64,000 nt of DNA from Actinoplanes sp. KI2 (lineage in GTDB: Bacteria > Actinomycetota > Actinomycetes > Mycobacteriales > Micromonosporaceae): the NCBI RefSeq assembly GCF_025630775.1, contig NZ_JAOSZE010000003.1, forward strand, positions 124,001-188,000, given 5' to 3'. The notes beneath the pieces are model-generated. The model worked only from the letters and a program-made list of their open reading frames with translations, made no database searches and had not been told where the DNA came from. Made by a program: the position numbers and the translations under genes. Below are positions 51,470 through 60,049 of the stretch, piece by piece; position 1 is the first letter of the stretch, and every line of letters begins with the position of its first letter.

Positions 51470-51865
51470 AATCCGGCCGGCGGCGCACGTCGGCCCGACG
51501 GCTGCGCGACATGTCGGGGATTTCAGCTGAAACAGCACACTTAGCAGCAGAAACTTTTAGTCTCTGAGGAGATCTCGCCAGTACACGGCGACCCCGTCGC
51601 CGAACATATAAAAGGGAATGCGCCCGGCCGGCTGGGGGGCAGTACCGGCCGGGCGCAGGTCCTCTTCGCGGCCGACGAGACGCGCGGTGCGACACGCGTC
51701 GTCGACGGATCCAAGGTAGTAACTTGTCGTCACAGCGGGCTACGGCAGACCGGTCGAGCAGGCGACGGCTGTCCGGAGTGGACGCGGGATCGGCCGGGGG
51801 CTCACCTCGTACGATCGGGTGATCTTTGTTGCTGGTGGGGAAGTTTGTGCGCCGGCGCGGAGCGG
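51470..51865. other. Intergenic region between convergent genes, with hairpins
   Basis: No gene visible. Contains CTGAAATCC (51466-51474, overlapping the upstream stop) and its complement GGATTTCAG (51518-51526), a strong terminator (listed separately) and otherwise unremarkable sequence. Confidence 0.6.
51619..51657 (-). terminator. 13-bp perfect hairpin, likely bidirectional terminator
   Basis: Arms TGCGCCCGGCCGG and CCGGCCGGGCGCA enclose a 13-base loop. On the minus strand the hairpin is followed by TTCCCTTTTATATG, giving a T-rich tail, so it probably terminates the CorA transcript about 200 bases past its stop; it may also serve the secreted-protein gene. Confidence 0.75.
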
Positions 51866-52996
51866 TCACAACCAACCTGAGCGCTTGAACCGCCAGTACA
51901 GGCCCCCGCAGAGCACCCCCATCAGCGCCAGCACCGCGCCGAACCCGTAGTTCCAGTCCAGCTCCGGCATGTGGCTGAAATTCATGCCGTAGATCCCGGC
52001 GATGACCGTGGGCACCGCCGCGATCGCCGCCCACGCCGCGATCATCCGCATGTCGTTGTTCTGGCTCATCGAGACCTGGGCGAGACGGGCCTGCAGGATC
52101 GAGTTGAGCAGGTCGTCGAAGCCGGCCACCCGGTCGACCGCCCGGGCGAGCCGGCCGCGTACATCAACGAAGTAGGGCTGGAGGCCGGCCGGCAGGTCCG
52201 GATGGTCGATCAGGCGGCCGAGCGGCTCGGACAGCGGCAGCACCGCCCGCTTGAACTCCACCATCTCGCGCTTGAGCTGGTAAAAGTGGGCGATCTCGGG
52301 GGACGGGTGCACCGAGAAGGTCTCCTCCTCGAGCCGTTCGAGGTCGCGCTCGACCGCCTCGGCGACCGTCAGGTACTCGTCGACCATCCGGTTGGCGATC
52401 GCGTACGCCACCGCCCACGGCCCCTGTCGCAGCACCGCCGGTCGTTTCTCCAGGTCCTGCCGCACCGGCCAGAGCGCACCGGCCGCGCCGTGCCGCACGC
52501 TGAGCACGAACCAGCGACCGATCAGCACGGTCACGTCGCCGGTGTCGACGACCTCGGTGGTGGCGGTCAGCTGGTCGTGCTCGACGTACTTGGCGGTGCG
52601 CAGGACCAGCCGGGTCATCTCGCCGTACGTGTCCAGCGCCGGCCGGTGCCCCGCCTCCACCGCCTGCTCGACGACGAGCTCGTGCAGGTCGAAAGCCTCG
52701 GCGATGGAGCGCATCGTGGCCCGGTCCGGTTCGTGCAGACCCAGCCAGACGTACGTGCCCCGCCGCCGCCGGGCCGCGCGCGCCGCCTCGGTGTAGTGCA
52801 CCGTGCCCGGCCGCCGGACGCCGGCCGCGTAGAGCGCGCAGTCGACGACGGCGTCCGGGTTGTGCCGGCGCTGCTGCGGGACGGCCGGCGCGGAGCGTGG
52901 GGCGATGCCCTCGATGAGCCGCCCGATCGCCCGCGGCAGACGCTCCGTGACCGGCACCGTCCCGCGCCTGCGTCTGCGTGTGAGCAACCCGAACAT
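51866..52996 (-). CDS. corA: CorA-family magnesium/cobalt transporter
   Basis: 376 residues. A large N-terminal alpha/beta domain, a long helix region (VERDLERLEEETFSVHPSPE and the following coil) and two C-terminal membrane helices. The selectivity motif GMN lies in IYGMNFSHMPEL at the end of the first membrane helix. Homopentameric divalent-cation channel. Confidence 0.94.
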   Translation of the reverse strand: MFGLLTRRRRRGTVPVTERLPRAIGRLIEGIAPRSAPAVPQQRRHNPDAVVDCALYAAGVRRPGTVHYTEAARAARRRRGTYVWLGLHEPDRATMRSIAEAFDLHELVVEQAVEAGHRPALDTYGEMTRLVLRTAKYVEHDQLTATTEVVDTGDVTVLIGRWFVLSVRHGAAGALWPVRQDLEKRPAVLRQGPWAVAYAIANRMVDEYLTVAEAVERDLERLEEETFSVHPSPEIAHFYQLKREMVEFKRAVLPLSEPLGRLIDHPDLPAGLQPYFVDVRGRLARAVDRVAGFDDLLNSILQARLAQVSMSQNNDMRMIAAWAAIAAVPTVIAGIYGMNFSHMPELDWNYGFGAVLALMGVLCGGLYWRFKRSGWL

Positions 52997-53044
52997 CCGT
53001 CGACCCCTGTCTGCATCCGACCGCTGCCGGACCGACCGTATCGG

Positions 53045-53782
53045 TCACGCGGAGCGTCGCATCGCACGCACGCCGACCAGCAGGCCCAGGGCTCCCACGA
53101 TGACGGCGGCAAGCAAGCCCTTGATCGTGCTCGACGCCCACACGTCGCCGGTGAACAGCGCCCGCTCGGCCGCCACGACGTACCGCAGCGGATTCCAGGC
53201 GCTGAGTGCGCGCAGCCAACCAGGCCCGTTGTCGAGCGGCAACAGCACCCCGGCCAGCAGCAGGAGCGGGAACAGCACGGTCTGCTGCACCGTCCAGAAC
53301 AGCCATTCCTGGTGCTTGGAGGCGAGCGCGAGGGTGTACGAGAGCGCGCCGATGCCCACGCAGAACCCGGCCAGGACGACCAGCCCGAGCAGCGCGCCCC
53401 CGACGTCGAGCCGATACCCGAACGGCAGGCAGACGACCACGATCAGGACGGCCTGCGCGACCATCGGCACGATCTCCTTGAGCGCGCGCCCGATCAGCAG
53501 GGCCGGCCGGCGCAGGGGAGTGACCAGCATCCGCTCGTGCGAGCCGGTCTGCATCTCGAAGAGCAGGTTGGAGCCGGTCATCGACGCCGCGAACAGGCAC
53601 GACATGACCACGATGCCGGGCACGAACCAGCGCAGCGAGTCGACGCCGGGCAGCAGCGGCGCGAACAGCGCCAGGAACACCAGCGGCTGCACCATCGAGA
53701 TCACGAGCGTGAACGGCTGGCGCAGGGTCGGCCGCAGCTCGCGGCTGAAGACGGTCATGGTGTCGTTGATCATCGTGGTCAT
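53045..53782 (-). CDS. ABC-2 type permease of a Drr-like exporter
   Basis: 245 residues with six membrane segments; NPLRYVVAAERALFTGD is the conserved ABC-2 C-terminal motif. It follows the ATPase gene with only one base between stop and start, so the two make one exporter. Drug or lipid export is typical of the DrrAB group. Confidence 0.92.
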   Translation of the reverse strand: MTTMINDTMTVFSRELRPTLRQPFTLVISMVQPLVFLALFAPLLPGVDSLRWFVPGIVVMSCLFAASMTGSNLLFEMQTGSHERMLVTPLRRPALLIGRALKEIVPMVAQAVLIVVVCLPFGYRLDVGGALLGLVVLAGFCVGIGALSYTLALASKHQEWLFWTVQQTVLFPLLLLAGVLLPLDNGPGWLRALSAWNPLRYVVAAERALFTGDVWASSTIKGLLAAVIVGALGLLVGVRAMRRSA

Positions 53783-53783
53783 C

Positions 53784-54746
53784 TCACGCCTCCACGAGCT
53801 GCTCGGCGGGCGCGCTGTCCCGGCCGCCCTCGCGCAGGCTTCGGCCGGTGAGCTGCAGAAATACGTCGTCGAGCGTCGGCCGCGTGACCTCCACCGAAGC
53901 CGCCGGCACACCGGCGGAACGCAGATCCTCGAGCATCCCGGGCGCCTGCCGCGGCCCACCCTCCGTGCGGATCTTCAATTCCTTGCCGTACGCGACCCCG
54001 CGCCCCGAAAGCACGATGGCTGCCTTTTCCGCCTCCACCACCGTGTCGAAGCCGAACCGGATCGTGTCCCCGACGTGCTCGGCCTTGAGCCGGGCCGGCG
54101 TGTCGTCCGCGATGACCCGCCCATGGTCGACCACGATCACCCGCTCGGCCATCGAGTCGGCCTCGTCCAGATAATGCGTGGTCAGCACGATCGTGGTGCC
54201 GTGCTCGGCGCGCAGCCGCAGGATGTGTTCCTGGAGGTTGGCCCGGTTCTGCGGGTCGAGCCCGGTGGACGGCTCGTCGAGAAACAGCAGGTCCGGCGAG
54301 TGGATCAGGCCCATCGCGATGTCGAGCCGCCGCCGCTGCCCGCCGGAGAGCGTCGCCACCGTCCGGTCGGCCACCTCGCCCAGGTCGAGCGAGTCGATCA
54401 GCTCCGCGGCCCGCCGCCGGGCATCACCGACCTTCATCCCGTACGCCCGGCCCTGGCTGATCAGTTCGTCGCGCCCACGCTGGCTGTGCCCGGCGCCGTT
54501 GCCCTGCCCGATGTACCCGATCCGCAGCCGCACCTCGCGCTGCCGCCGCACCACGTCGAAGCCGGCCACGCTCGCGGTACCGGAGGTGGGCGGGATCAGC
54601 GTGGTCAGCATCCGCAGCGTCGTCGACTTGCCGGCCCCGTTCGGCCCGAGCAGCGCCACGAGCTCGCCCTGCGCCACCGTGAGATCGATGCCGTCGACGG
54701 CCCGCACGTCCTTGAAGTGTTTGGTCAGTCCTCGTGTCTCGATCAT
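53784..54746 (-). CDS. ABC exporter ATPase, DrrA-like
   Basis: 320 residues from ATG 54746 with GAAGG eight bases upstream. Walker A GPNGAGKST, signature LSGGQRRRLDIA, Walker B LLFLDEPSTGLDP, and a His switch TTHYLDEAD. The region after ~220 is the DrrA-type C-terminal domain. Divergent from the WYL regulator by 68 bases, which probably controls it. Confidence 0.95.
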   Translation of the reverse strand: MIETRGLTKHFKDVRAVDGIDLTVAQGELVALLGPNGAGKSTTLRMLTTLIPPTSGTASVAGFDVVRRQREVRLRIGYIGQGNGAGHSQRGRDELISQGRAYGMKVGDARRRAAELIDSLDLGEVADRTVATLSGGQRRRLDIAMGLIHSPDLLFLDEPSTGLDPQNRANLQEHILRLRAEHGTTIVLTTHYLDEADSMAERVIVVDHGRVIADDTPARLKAEHVGDTIRFGFDTVVEAEKAAIVLSGRGVAYGKELKIRTEGGPRQAPGMLEDLRSAGVPAASVEVTRPTLDDVFLQLTGRSLREGGRDSAPAEQLVEA

Positions 54747-54814
54747 CGCCATGCCTTCAACGCTAGAGTTCATTGCGGACAGTTTCTGGCCTCAATGCGG
54801 CGGAGTCTGATGTC

Positions 54815-56167
54815 ATGGCGAACACGAGTGCCCGGATGCTGCGGCTGCTGTCGTTGCTGCAGACCCACCGCTACTGGCCCGGCGGCGAGTTGGCCGACCG
54901 CCTGGAGGTCAGCCCCCGAACCCTCCGCCGCGACGTGGACCGCCTGCGCGACCTCGGCTACCCGGTAGACGCCACCCGAGGAGCCGCCGGCGGCTACCAA
55001 CTCCAGGCCGGCGCCGCCGTACCCCCACTTCTCCTCGACGACGACGAGGCGGTGGCGATCGCGGTAGGCCTACGCACGGCGGCGGCCGGCGCGGTCGCCG
55101 GCTTCGAGGAGACGTCGGTGCGAGCGCTGGCCAAAGTCATCCAGCTGCTACCACCCCGCCTACGCAAGCGAATAGACGCCCTACGAGCCGTCACCACCCC
55201 CGGCGTCCTGGGCGGCGGCCCGACCCTCGACGCCTCCGCCCTGACCACAGTCGCCCTGGCCTGCCGCGGAGAGGAACGCCTCCGCTTCACCTACGCCCCC
55301 CGCGACTCGCGCGACCCCGCCCGCGACCTGCGCGACCCCGCCCGCGACCTGCGCGACCCCGCCCGCGACCCGCGCGACCCCGCCCGCAACGGCGCCGCAG
55401 TTCGCGACGGCGGGGCGGTCAGCGATGGCGCCGCAGTCCGCGGCGGCGCCGCAGCCAGCGACGGCGCCCCAGTCCGCGACGGCGCGCCTGGGCACGCCGC
55501 CGCACCCCGCGACGGCGGGGCGGCCCGTGCCGGCGTCGCAGTCCGCGACGGTGGGGCGGCCCGCGACAGTGCGGCAGTCCGCAAAGGTGCCGCAGTCCGC
55601 GAAGGCGCGCCCGGGCACGCCGCCGCACCCCGCGACGCGCGCCCCGACGGCGGCGCCGCCCTCACCGCCCGGCACGTCGAGCCGCATCGGCTCGTGCCGC
55701 TCGGCCGGCGCTGGTATCTCATCGCCTGGGACCTGGACCGCGCCGACTGGCGCAGCTTCCGCGTGGACCGCTTGACCGACCCCGCCCCGACCGGCGCCCG
55801 CTTCCGCCCACGCGACATCCCCGGCGGCGACCCGGTCGCCTGGCTTCGCTCCCGCATAGCGGCCATCCCCAACCGCCACGACATCTCGGTAACGCTCCAG
55901 GCCCCGCCCGCCCAGGTGAAAGCGATCGTCGGCCACTGGGGCACGGTCGAGCCCCTCCCCGCCACCCCAGCCGCGCCTCCCGACCCGGCCGCACCCGCCG
56001 ACCCGGCGCGAGCTCAGGCCTGCCGTCTCCGGATGAACGTCGACGACCTCTCCTGGCCGGTCATGGTCCTCGGCGTGATGGGCGTCCCCTTCACGATCGA
56101 GTCCCCACCGGAGCTCCGCGACCGCGTCCGTGCGACCGCGGAGGCGCTGCTGCGCGGCACCGCCTGA
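54815..56167 (+). CDS. HTH-WYL transcriptional regulator with a large repeat insertion in the WYL domain
   Basis: 450 residues from ATG 54815. N-terminal DeoR/HTH_11 domain (RMLRLLSLLQTHRYWPGGEL, LEVSPRTLRRDVDRLRDLGY). The WYL domain begins with CRGEERLRFTYAPRD and resumes at VEPHRLVPLGRRWYLIAWDL, but ~120 low-complexity residues (about 163-285) lie between strands that are normally adjacent. The C-terminal WCX part is intact (LSWPVMVLGVMGVPFTIESP). WYL regulators bind nucleotide or DNA ligands; it probably represses the divergent ABC exporter. The insertion stays in frame, so the protein may still fold. Confidence 0.88.
   Translation: MANTSARMLRLLSLLQTHRYWPGGELADRLEVSPRTLRRDVDRLRDLGYPVDATRGAAGGYQLQAGAAVPPLLLDDDEAVAIAVGLRTAAAGAVAGFEETSVRALAKVIQLLPPRLRKRIDALRAVTTPGVLGGGPTLDASALTTVALACRGEERLRFTYAPRDSRDPARDLRDPARDLRDPARDPRDPARNGAAVRDGGAVSDGAAVRGGAAASDGAPVRDGAPGHAAAPRDGGAARAGVAVRDGGAARDSAAVRKGAAVREGAPGHAAAPRDARPDGGAALTARHVEPHRLVPLGRRWYLIAWDLDRADWRSFRVDRLTDPAPTGARFRPRDIPGGDPVAWLRSRIAAIPNRHDISVTLQAPPAQVKAIVGHWGTVEPLPATPAAPPDPAAPADPARAQACRLRMNVDDLSWPVMVLGVMGVPFTIESPPELRDRVRATAEALLRGTA
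55310..55390 (+). repeat. 21-bp coding repeat (RDPARDL) within the WYL insertion
   Basis: CGCGACCCCGCCCGCGACCTG occurs three times plus a partial unit. Downstream to ~55665 the insertion continues with diverged AAVRDGG-type units and a duplicated GAPGHAAAPRD segment. Confidence 0.92.
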
Positions 56168-56340
56168 CCCCGGAGACGCTGTTGCGCCGTTGCGCCACCC
56201 CTGGCCGCCGAGCCGCTGTTGCGGCGCCCGCGACCACGGAAGCGCTGCCGCGCGGCGCCCCCTTGCTGCGGAGCCGCTGTTGCGCCTTTGCGACGCCCGC
56301 GACCGCGGAGGCGCCGCCACGCTGCCGCCTGACCGCACCG
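56137..56340 (+). repeat. Decayed repeats of the WYL gene 3' end
   Basis: The gene ends with GCGACCGCGGAGGCGCTGCT and GCGCGGCACC. Diverged copies follow downstream (near 56168-56200, 56210-56260 and 56275-56325) with recognisable GCGGAG-CCGCTGTTGCG and GCGCCCGCGACC cores. The region 56168-56519 has no gene. It looks like an old tandem amplification of the coding 3' end that has drifted. Confidence 0.6.
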
Positions 56341-56519
56341 TCAAGGCGGCATCAACGAGGGTGTGTGGGTCGGCGCCCCCGTGGCGCCGACTCACACGAA
56401 GAAGCTATCGACGGCCTACGACAATTTTCGCCGCCGCCTAAGCCGCTGCTTATATAAGATTCGCTGAATTTCCACAGCCGGCCGAAACGAGGCTGCGGGC
56501 CCGTCGGCGCCACCGCAGA

Positions 56520-57092
56520 ATGGACGCCGTGAACCCGCCCCCGAGCTCGACAGACGACCTCCTGGCCGACGCCGACCCCGGCCGCCACAAGTTCCTGCTG
56601 TTCTGGGGGCACCGGCCGCAGCGCGACGGCAGCATCGGTGCCGGCTGCCTCAGTCAATGGTGGCCGGCGGAGTTCACCGTGGACGGTGCCCTCTTCCGCT
56701 CGGCCGAGCACTACATGATGTGGCGCAAGGCCGTGCTCTTCGGTGATCAGGTCTCGGCCGAGCGCATCGTCCACGCCGGACACCCGCGCGACGCCAAAGT
56801 TCTGGGCCGTGGCGTGGCCAACTTCGACGAGGCGACCTGGGTGGACAACCGCTTCGAGATTGTCACCGACGCGTGCCGCCACAAGTTCGGCCAAAATCGC
56901 GCCCTCCGCGACTGGCTCGTCGGCACCGGCGAACGCGTCCTGGTCGAGGCGAGCCCGACCGACCGTGTCTGGGGCATCGGACTGGCCGCCACCGACGAGC
57001 GTGCCACCGACCCGGCCCGCTGGCGCGGCCTCAACCTGCTCGGCTTCGCCCTCATGCAGGCCCGCCACGAGTGGCAGAGTGAGGGCTCATGA
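56520..57092 (+). CDS. NADAR-family (YbiA-like) N-glycosidase
   Basis: 190 residues. LSQWWPAEFTVDGALFRSAE followed by HYMMWRKAVLFGD, then WVDNRFEIVTDACRHKFGQN and DRVWGIGLAATDERA match the NADAR domain. Members hydrolyse N-glycosidic bonds of riboflavin intermediates or remove ADP-ribose from DNA bases. No toxin partner (DarT-like) is adjacent. It overlaps the LLM gene by four bases. Confidence 0.9.
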   Translation: MDAVNPPPSSTDDLLADADPGRHKFLLFWGHRPQRDGSIGAGCLSQWWPAEFTVDGALFRSAEHYMMWRKAVLFGDQVSAERIVHAGHPRDAKVLGRGVANFDEATWVDNRFEIVTDACRHKFGQNRALRDWLVGTGERVLVEASPTDRVWGIGLAATDERATDPARWRGLNLLGFALMQARHEWQSEGS

Positions 57093-57931
57093 CGATCATT
57101 GGCGCCATCTCGCTGCCGCAGAATCCGCCGGAAAGCTTGCGGGCCATCGCCCGCGCCGCCGACGAGGCCGGGCTCGAGGAGCTCTGGCTCTGGGAGGACT
57201 GCTTCCTCAACGGTGGCATCTCGGCCGCCGCCGCTGCTCTGGCCTGGACCGACAACCTGAAGGTGGGCATCGGCATCATGCCGGTCCCGTTCCGGAACGT
57301 CGCGATCACCGCCATGGAGATCGCCACGCTGGACCGCTTCTCCGGGGGCCGTGCGCTGCCGGGCATCGGGCACGGCGTACAGGAATGGATGGGTCAGGTC
57401 GGGAATCGCGCGGCGTCGCCGCTCACTCTCCTCCGGGAGTACGCGACCGCCCTGCGCGCCCTGCTCCGCGGTGAAGAGGTCACCACCAAGGGGCGCTACG
57501 TGAACCTCGACGCGGTCAAGCTGGACTGGCCGCCCGCGCAGGTGCCGCCCCTGTACGTCGGCTCGACCGGTCCGAAGACGCTGGCCCTCGGCGGCGAGGT
57601 GGGCGACGGCACGATCCTGACCGGCGGCACCTCCCCGGCCGGCGTTGCCCGCGCCCTGGGCCACATTGCTGCCAAGGCCCCCCACGAGATGGTGGTCTTC
57701 GTCCCGGCCGCGTTCGGACCGGGCGCCGCCGAGCGCTTGCGAGAGCAGCAGCAGCGGTACGGCGTCGACGTCCCCGGCGTTTCCGGCACGACCGAGGAGA
57801 TGGCCGCCGGCCTGCGGGAATTCGTCGCCGCCGGCGCCACCAAGCTGATTTTGCAGCCCACCCCGGACGATCCCGACCCGGTCGGGTTCGTCCGTCAGGT
57901 CGCCGAGGAGGTCCGTCCGTTGTTCGATTGA
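57089..57931 (+). CDS. LLM-class (F420-dependent-type) oxidoreductase
   Basis: 280 residues with a luciferase-like TIM barrel: LWLWEDCFLNGGISAAAAAL, VGIGIMPVPFRNVAITAMEI, RFSGGRALPGIGHGVQEWMG. The family binds F420 or FMN; actinobacterial members mostly use F420. Substrate unknown. Translationally coupled to the NADAR gene. Confidence 0.88.
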   Translation: MTIIGAISLPQNPPESLRAIARAADEAGLEELWLWEDCFLNGGISAAAAALAWTDNLKVGIGIMPVPFRNVAITAMEIATLDRFSGGRALPGIGHGVQEWMGQVGNRAASPLTLLREYATALRALLRGEEVTTKGRYVNLDAVKLDWPPAQVPPLYVGSTGPKTLALGGEVGDGTILTGGTSPAGVARALGHIAAKAPHEMVVFVPAAFGPGAAERLREQQQRYGVDVPGVSGTTEEMAAGLREFVAAGATKLILQPTPDDPDPVGFVRQVAEEVRPLFD

Positions 57932-57950
57932 TCGGGCTACCTTGTCCGAT

Positions 57951-58469
57951 ATGCCGATATCCCCCTACCTCCGAAGCATCCGCGCCGACCTCGGGCCGCG
58001 CTGCCTGCTGCTGCCCGGAGTCACCGCCGTGGTCTTTGACGACGACGAGCGCCTGCTGCTCGCCCAGCGAGCCGACACCGGCGAGTGGTCGCTGGTCGCC
58101 GGCATGATGGACCCGGGCGAGCAGCCGGCCGAGACGGTGGTCCGCGAGGTCTACGAGGAGACCGCCGTGCACGTCGTCGCCGAGCGGCTGACCAGCGTCT
58201 TCACCCAGCCGCCGCACACCTACCCGAACGGTGACGAGTGCGAGTTCGTGGACCTCTGCTTCCGCTGCCGGGCAGTCGGTGGCGAGGCCCGGGTCAACGA
58301 CGACGAGTCGCTGAGCGTCGGCTGGTTCACCCTGGACGCTCTCCCGCCGATCGGCGAGCAGACCCGCCGCCGGATCGAGCTGGCCGTGCAGCCCGGCGCG
58401 TCGGCCTGGTTCGCGCGACCGGGCGATCTGAGTCACGACCGGACCTTCCCGAACGCGACCGTTCGGTAA
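57951..58469 (+). CDS. Nudix hydrolase
   Basis: 172 residues from ATG 57951; TTG 57942 is possible and neither has a clear ribosome site. Nudix box GMMDPGEQPAETVVREVYEE followed by TAV. The N-terminal extension and LLLPGVTAVVFDDDERLLLA resemble actinobacterial ADP-ribose/NADH pyrophosphatase-like Nudix proteins. It follows the LLM gene by 19 bases. Confidence 0.88.
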   Translation: MPISPYLRSIRADLGPRCLLLPGVTAVVFDDDERLLLAQRADTGEWSLVAGMMDPGEQPAETVVREVYEETAVHVVAERLTSVFTQPPHTYPNGDECEFVDLCFRCRAVGGEARVNDDESLSVGWFTLDALPPIGEQTRRRIELAVQPGASAWFARPGDLSHDRTFPNATVR

Positions 58470-58505
58470 CCTCGGCCCCCGGGAACCCGAGCGGGAGGAC
58501 ATGAA

Positions 58506-59261
58506 GTGACGCGGTACGTGGCGATCGGGGACAGCTTCACCGAGGGCCTCGGCGACACGTTGCCGGACGGCACGCAGCGTGGCTGGGCCGATCTCGTGGC
58601 CGCCGGCTTGGCCGTGGGCGAGAAGCAGACCATCCAGTACGCCAATCTCGCCATCCGCGGCCGCCTGCTCGAGCCGATCGTCACCGAGCAGCTCGACGCG
58701 GCCCTCGCCCTCGACCCGAAGCCCACGCTGCTTTCCCTGAACGGCGGCGGCAACGACATGATGCGCCCGGGCGGTGACATGTCGCGCCTGGTCACGCTCA
58801 CCGAGATGGCGCTGCGGCGGTGCGCCGACGCCGGCGTGCCGGTGTTGCTGCTCAGCGGCGCCGACCCGTCCGAGCGCCTCCCGTTCGGCAGCATGATGCG
58901 CCGCCGCGGGGAGATGCTCACCGAGGCGATGCGGCCGTTCGCCGACCGCTTCGACCTGACCTTCGTCGACGTCTTCCACGACCAGGAGATCCGCCGCGGT
59001 GCGTACTGGTCGGCCGACCGCCTGCACCTCAACGCGGCCGGCCACCGCCGGGTCGCCAGCCTGGCGCTGACCGCGCTCGGCCACTCCACCGAGGCGCACG
59101 TGATCGACCCGGGCCCGGAGGAGCCGCGCCGGGTGCTGGCCGAGGTCCGCTACTACCGCGAGCACGTCCTGCCCTGGGTCAACCGCCGCCTGCGTGGCCA
59201 CTCCTCCGGCGACGAGCGCACCGGCAAATACCTCGACTGGGTCTCGATCGGCGCGGCCTGA
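58506..59261 (+). CDS. SGNH/GDSL-family hydrolase
   Basis: 251 residues from GTG 58506. Block I GDSFTEG (Ser nucleophile), block III GGGND, and block V SADRLHLN with the catalytic Asp/His. No signal peptide, so cytoplasmic esterase. It ends the NADAR/LLM/Nudix run and is followed by a minisatellite. Confidence 0.93.
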   Translation: MTRYVAIGDSFTEGLGDTLPDGTQRGWADLVAAGLAVGEKQTIQYANLAIRGRLLEPIVTEQLDAALALDPKPTLLSLNGGGNDMMRPGGDMSRLVTLTEMALRRCADAGVPVLLLSGADPSERLPFGSMMRRRGEMLTEAMRPFADRFDLTFVDVFHDQEIRRGAYWSADRLHLNAAGHRRVASLALTALGHSTEAHVIDPGPEEPRRVLAEVRYYREHVLPWVNRRLRGHSSGDERTGKYLDWVSIGAA

Positions 59262-59326
59262 TCACCGCCGCGCAAGAGGCGCCTCGCTGACCCGGCGCCG
59301 CGCAAGATCCGCCTCGCTTACCCGCC

Positions 59327-59411
59327 GCCGTGCCAGCGACGCCGCCGTGCCAGCGACGCCCCCGTGCAAGCGACGCCCCCGTGCAAGCGACGCCCCCGTG
59401 CAAGCGACGCC
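59327..59411. repeat. Minisatellite, 17-bp unit, five copies, between convergent genes
   Basis: Units GCCGTGCCAGCGACGCC (two) and CCCGTGCAAGCGACGCC (three) are consecutive. A looser, related GC-rich repeat surrounds them from 59265 to 59480. The array fills the gap between the SGNH and GNAT stops. A 17-base period shows it is not coding. Confidence 0.93.
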
Positions 59412-59484
59412 GCCATGTAAGAGGGCCCGCGCTGACCCGCCGCGCCGTAGGAGTCGCCGCGTAAGAGGCACCGACCCGCGAAGC

Positions 59485-60024
59485 TCAGGCGGAAACGAGC
59501 GCCCGCATCCGCACGTGGTCGTCATGCCAGACGTCGCCGACCAGGAAGCGCTTGACCCCGACCACCTCGAACCCCTGCTTGGCGTAGAACCGCCCGGCCC
59601 GCTCGTTCTGCTGGTTGACACCCAGCCAGCAGTGCGCGGCCCCGGTCGCCATCGCCTCGGACAGCGTGGCCGCCATCAGCGTGGCCGCCACCCCCGACCC
59701 GTGCCGGTGCGGCGCCAGGTAGAACTTGCTCAGCTCTATGCTCGTCGCCGCGTCGACCACCTTCGCCACGTCCGGGTCGGCGATCGGCCCGCGAACCAGC
59801 ATCGAGTATCCGACCGGCACGCCGTCCTCCGCGGCGATCAGGATGATCCGCTCCGGGTCGGACAGGTACCGCCGGAAGCTCTCCGCGGACAGGTGCCGGG
59901 CGATGAATGCATCGATGTCGGACTGCCGGGTTCCGGCCGGGGTGGCCAGCCCGAAGGTGCGAGCCGCCAGGTCATGCAGCAGGTCGAGATCGGCAAGATC
60001 GGCGCGACGGGTCGTGATCGACAT
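59485..60024 (-). CDS. GNAT-family N-acetyltransferase
   Basis: 179 residues from ATG 60024. ELSKFYLAPHRHGSGVAATL has the acetyl-CoA loop (RHGSGVA) and WLGVNQQNERAGRFYAKQGF is the C-terminal motif; MSITTRRADLADLDLLHDLA is the usual start. Acetyl acceptor unknown. It is divergent from the GH20 gene. Confidence 0.92.
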   Translation of the reverse strand: MSITTRRADLADLDLLHDLAARTFGLATPAGTRQSDIDAFIARHLSAESFRRYLSDPERIILIAAEDGVPVGYSMLVRGPIADPDVAKVVDAATSIELSKFYLAPHRHGSGVAATLMAATLSEAMATGAAHCWLGVNQQNERAGRFYAKQGFEVVGVKRFLVGDVWHDDHVRMRALVSA

Positions 60025-60049
60025 GGAAAGACAGTTTAAGGTTTCTCGG

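Noticed and set aside
7454..59411. CRISPR arrays among the tandem repeats
   Set aside because: Units are head-to-tail without unique spacers, and no cas genes are present.
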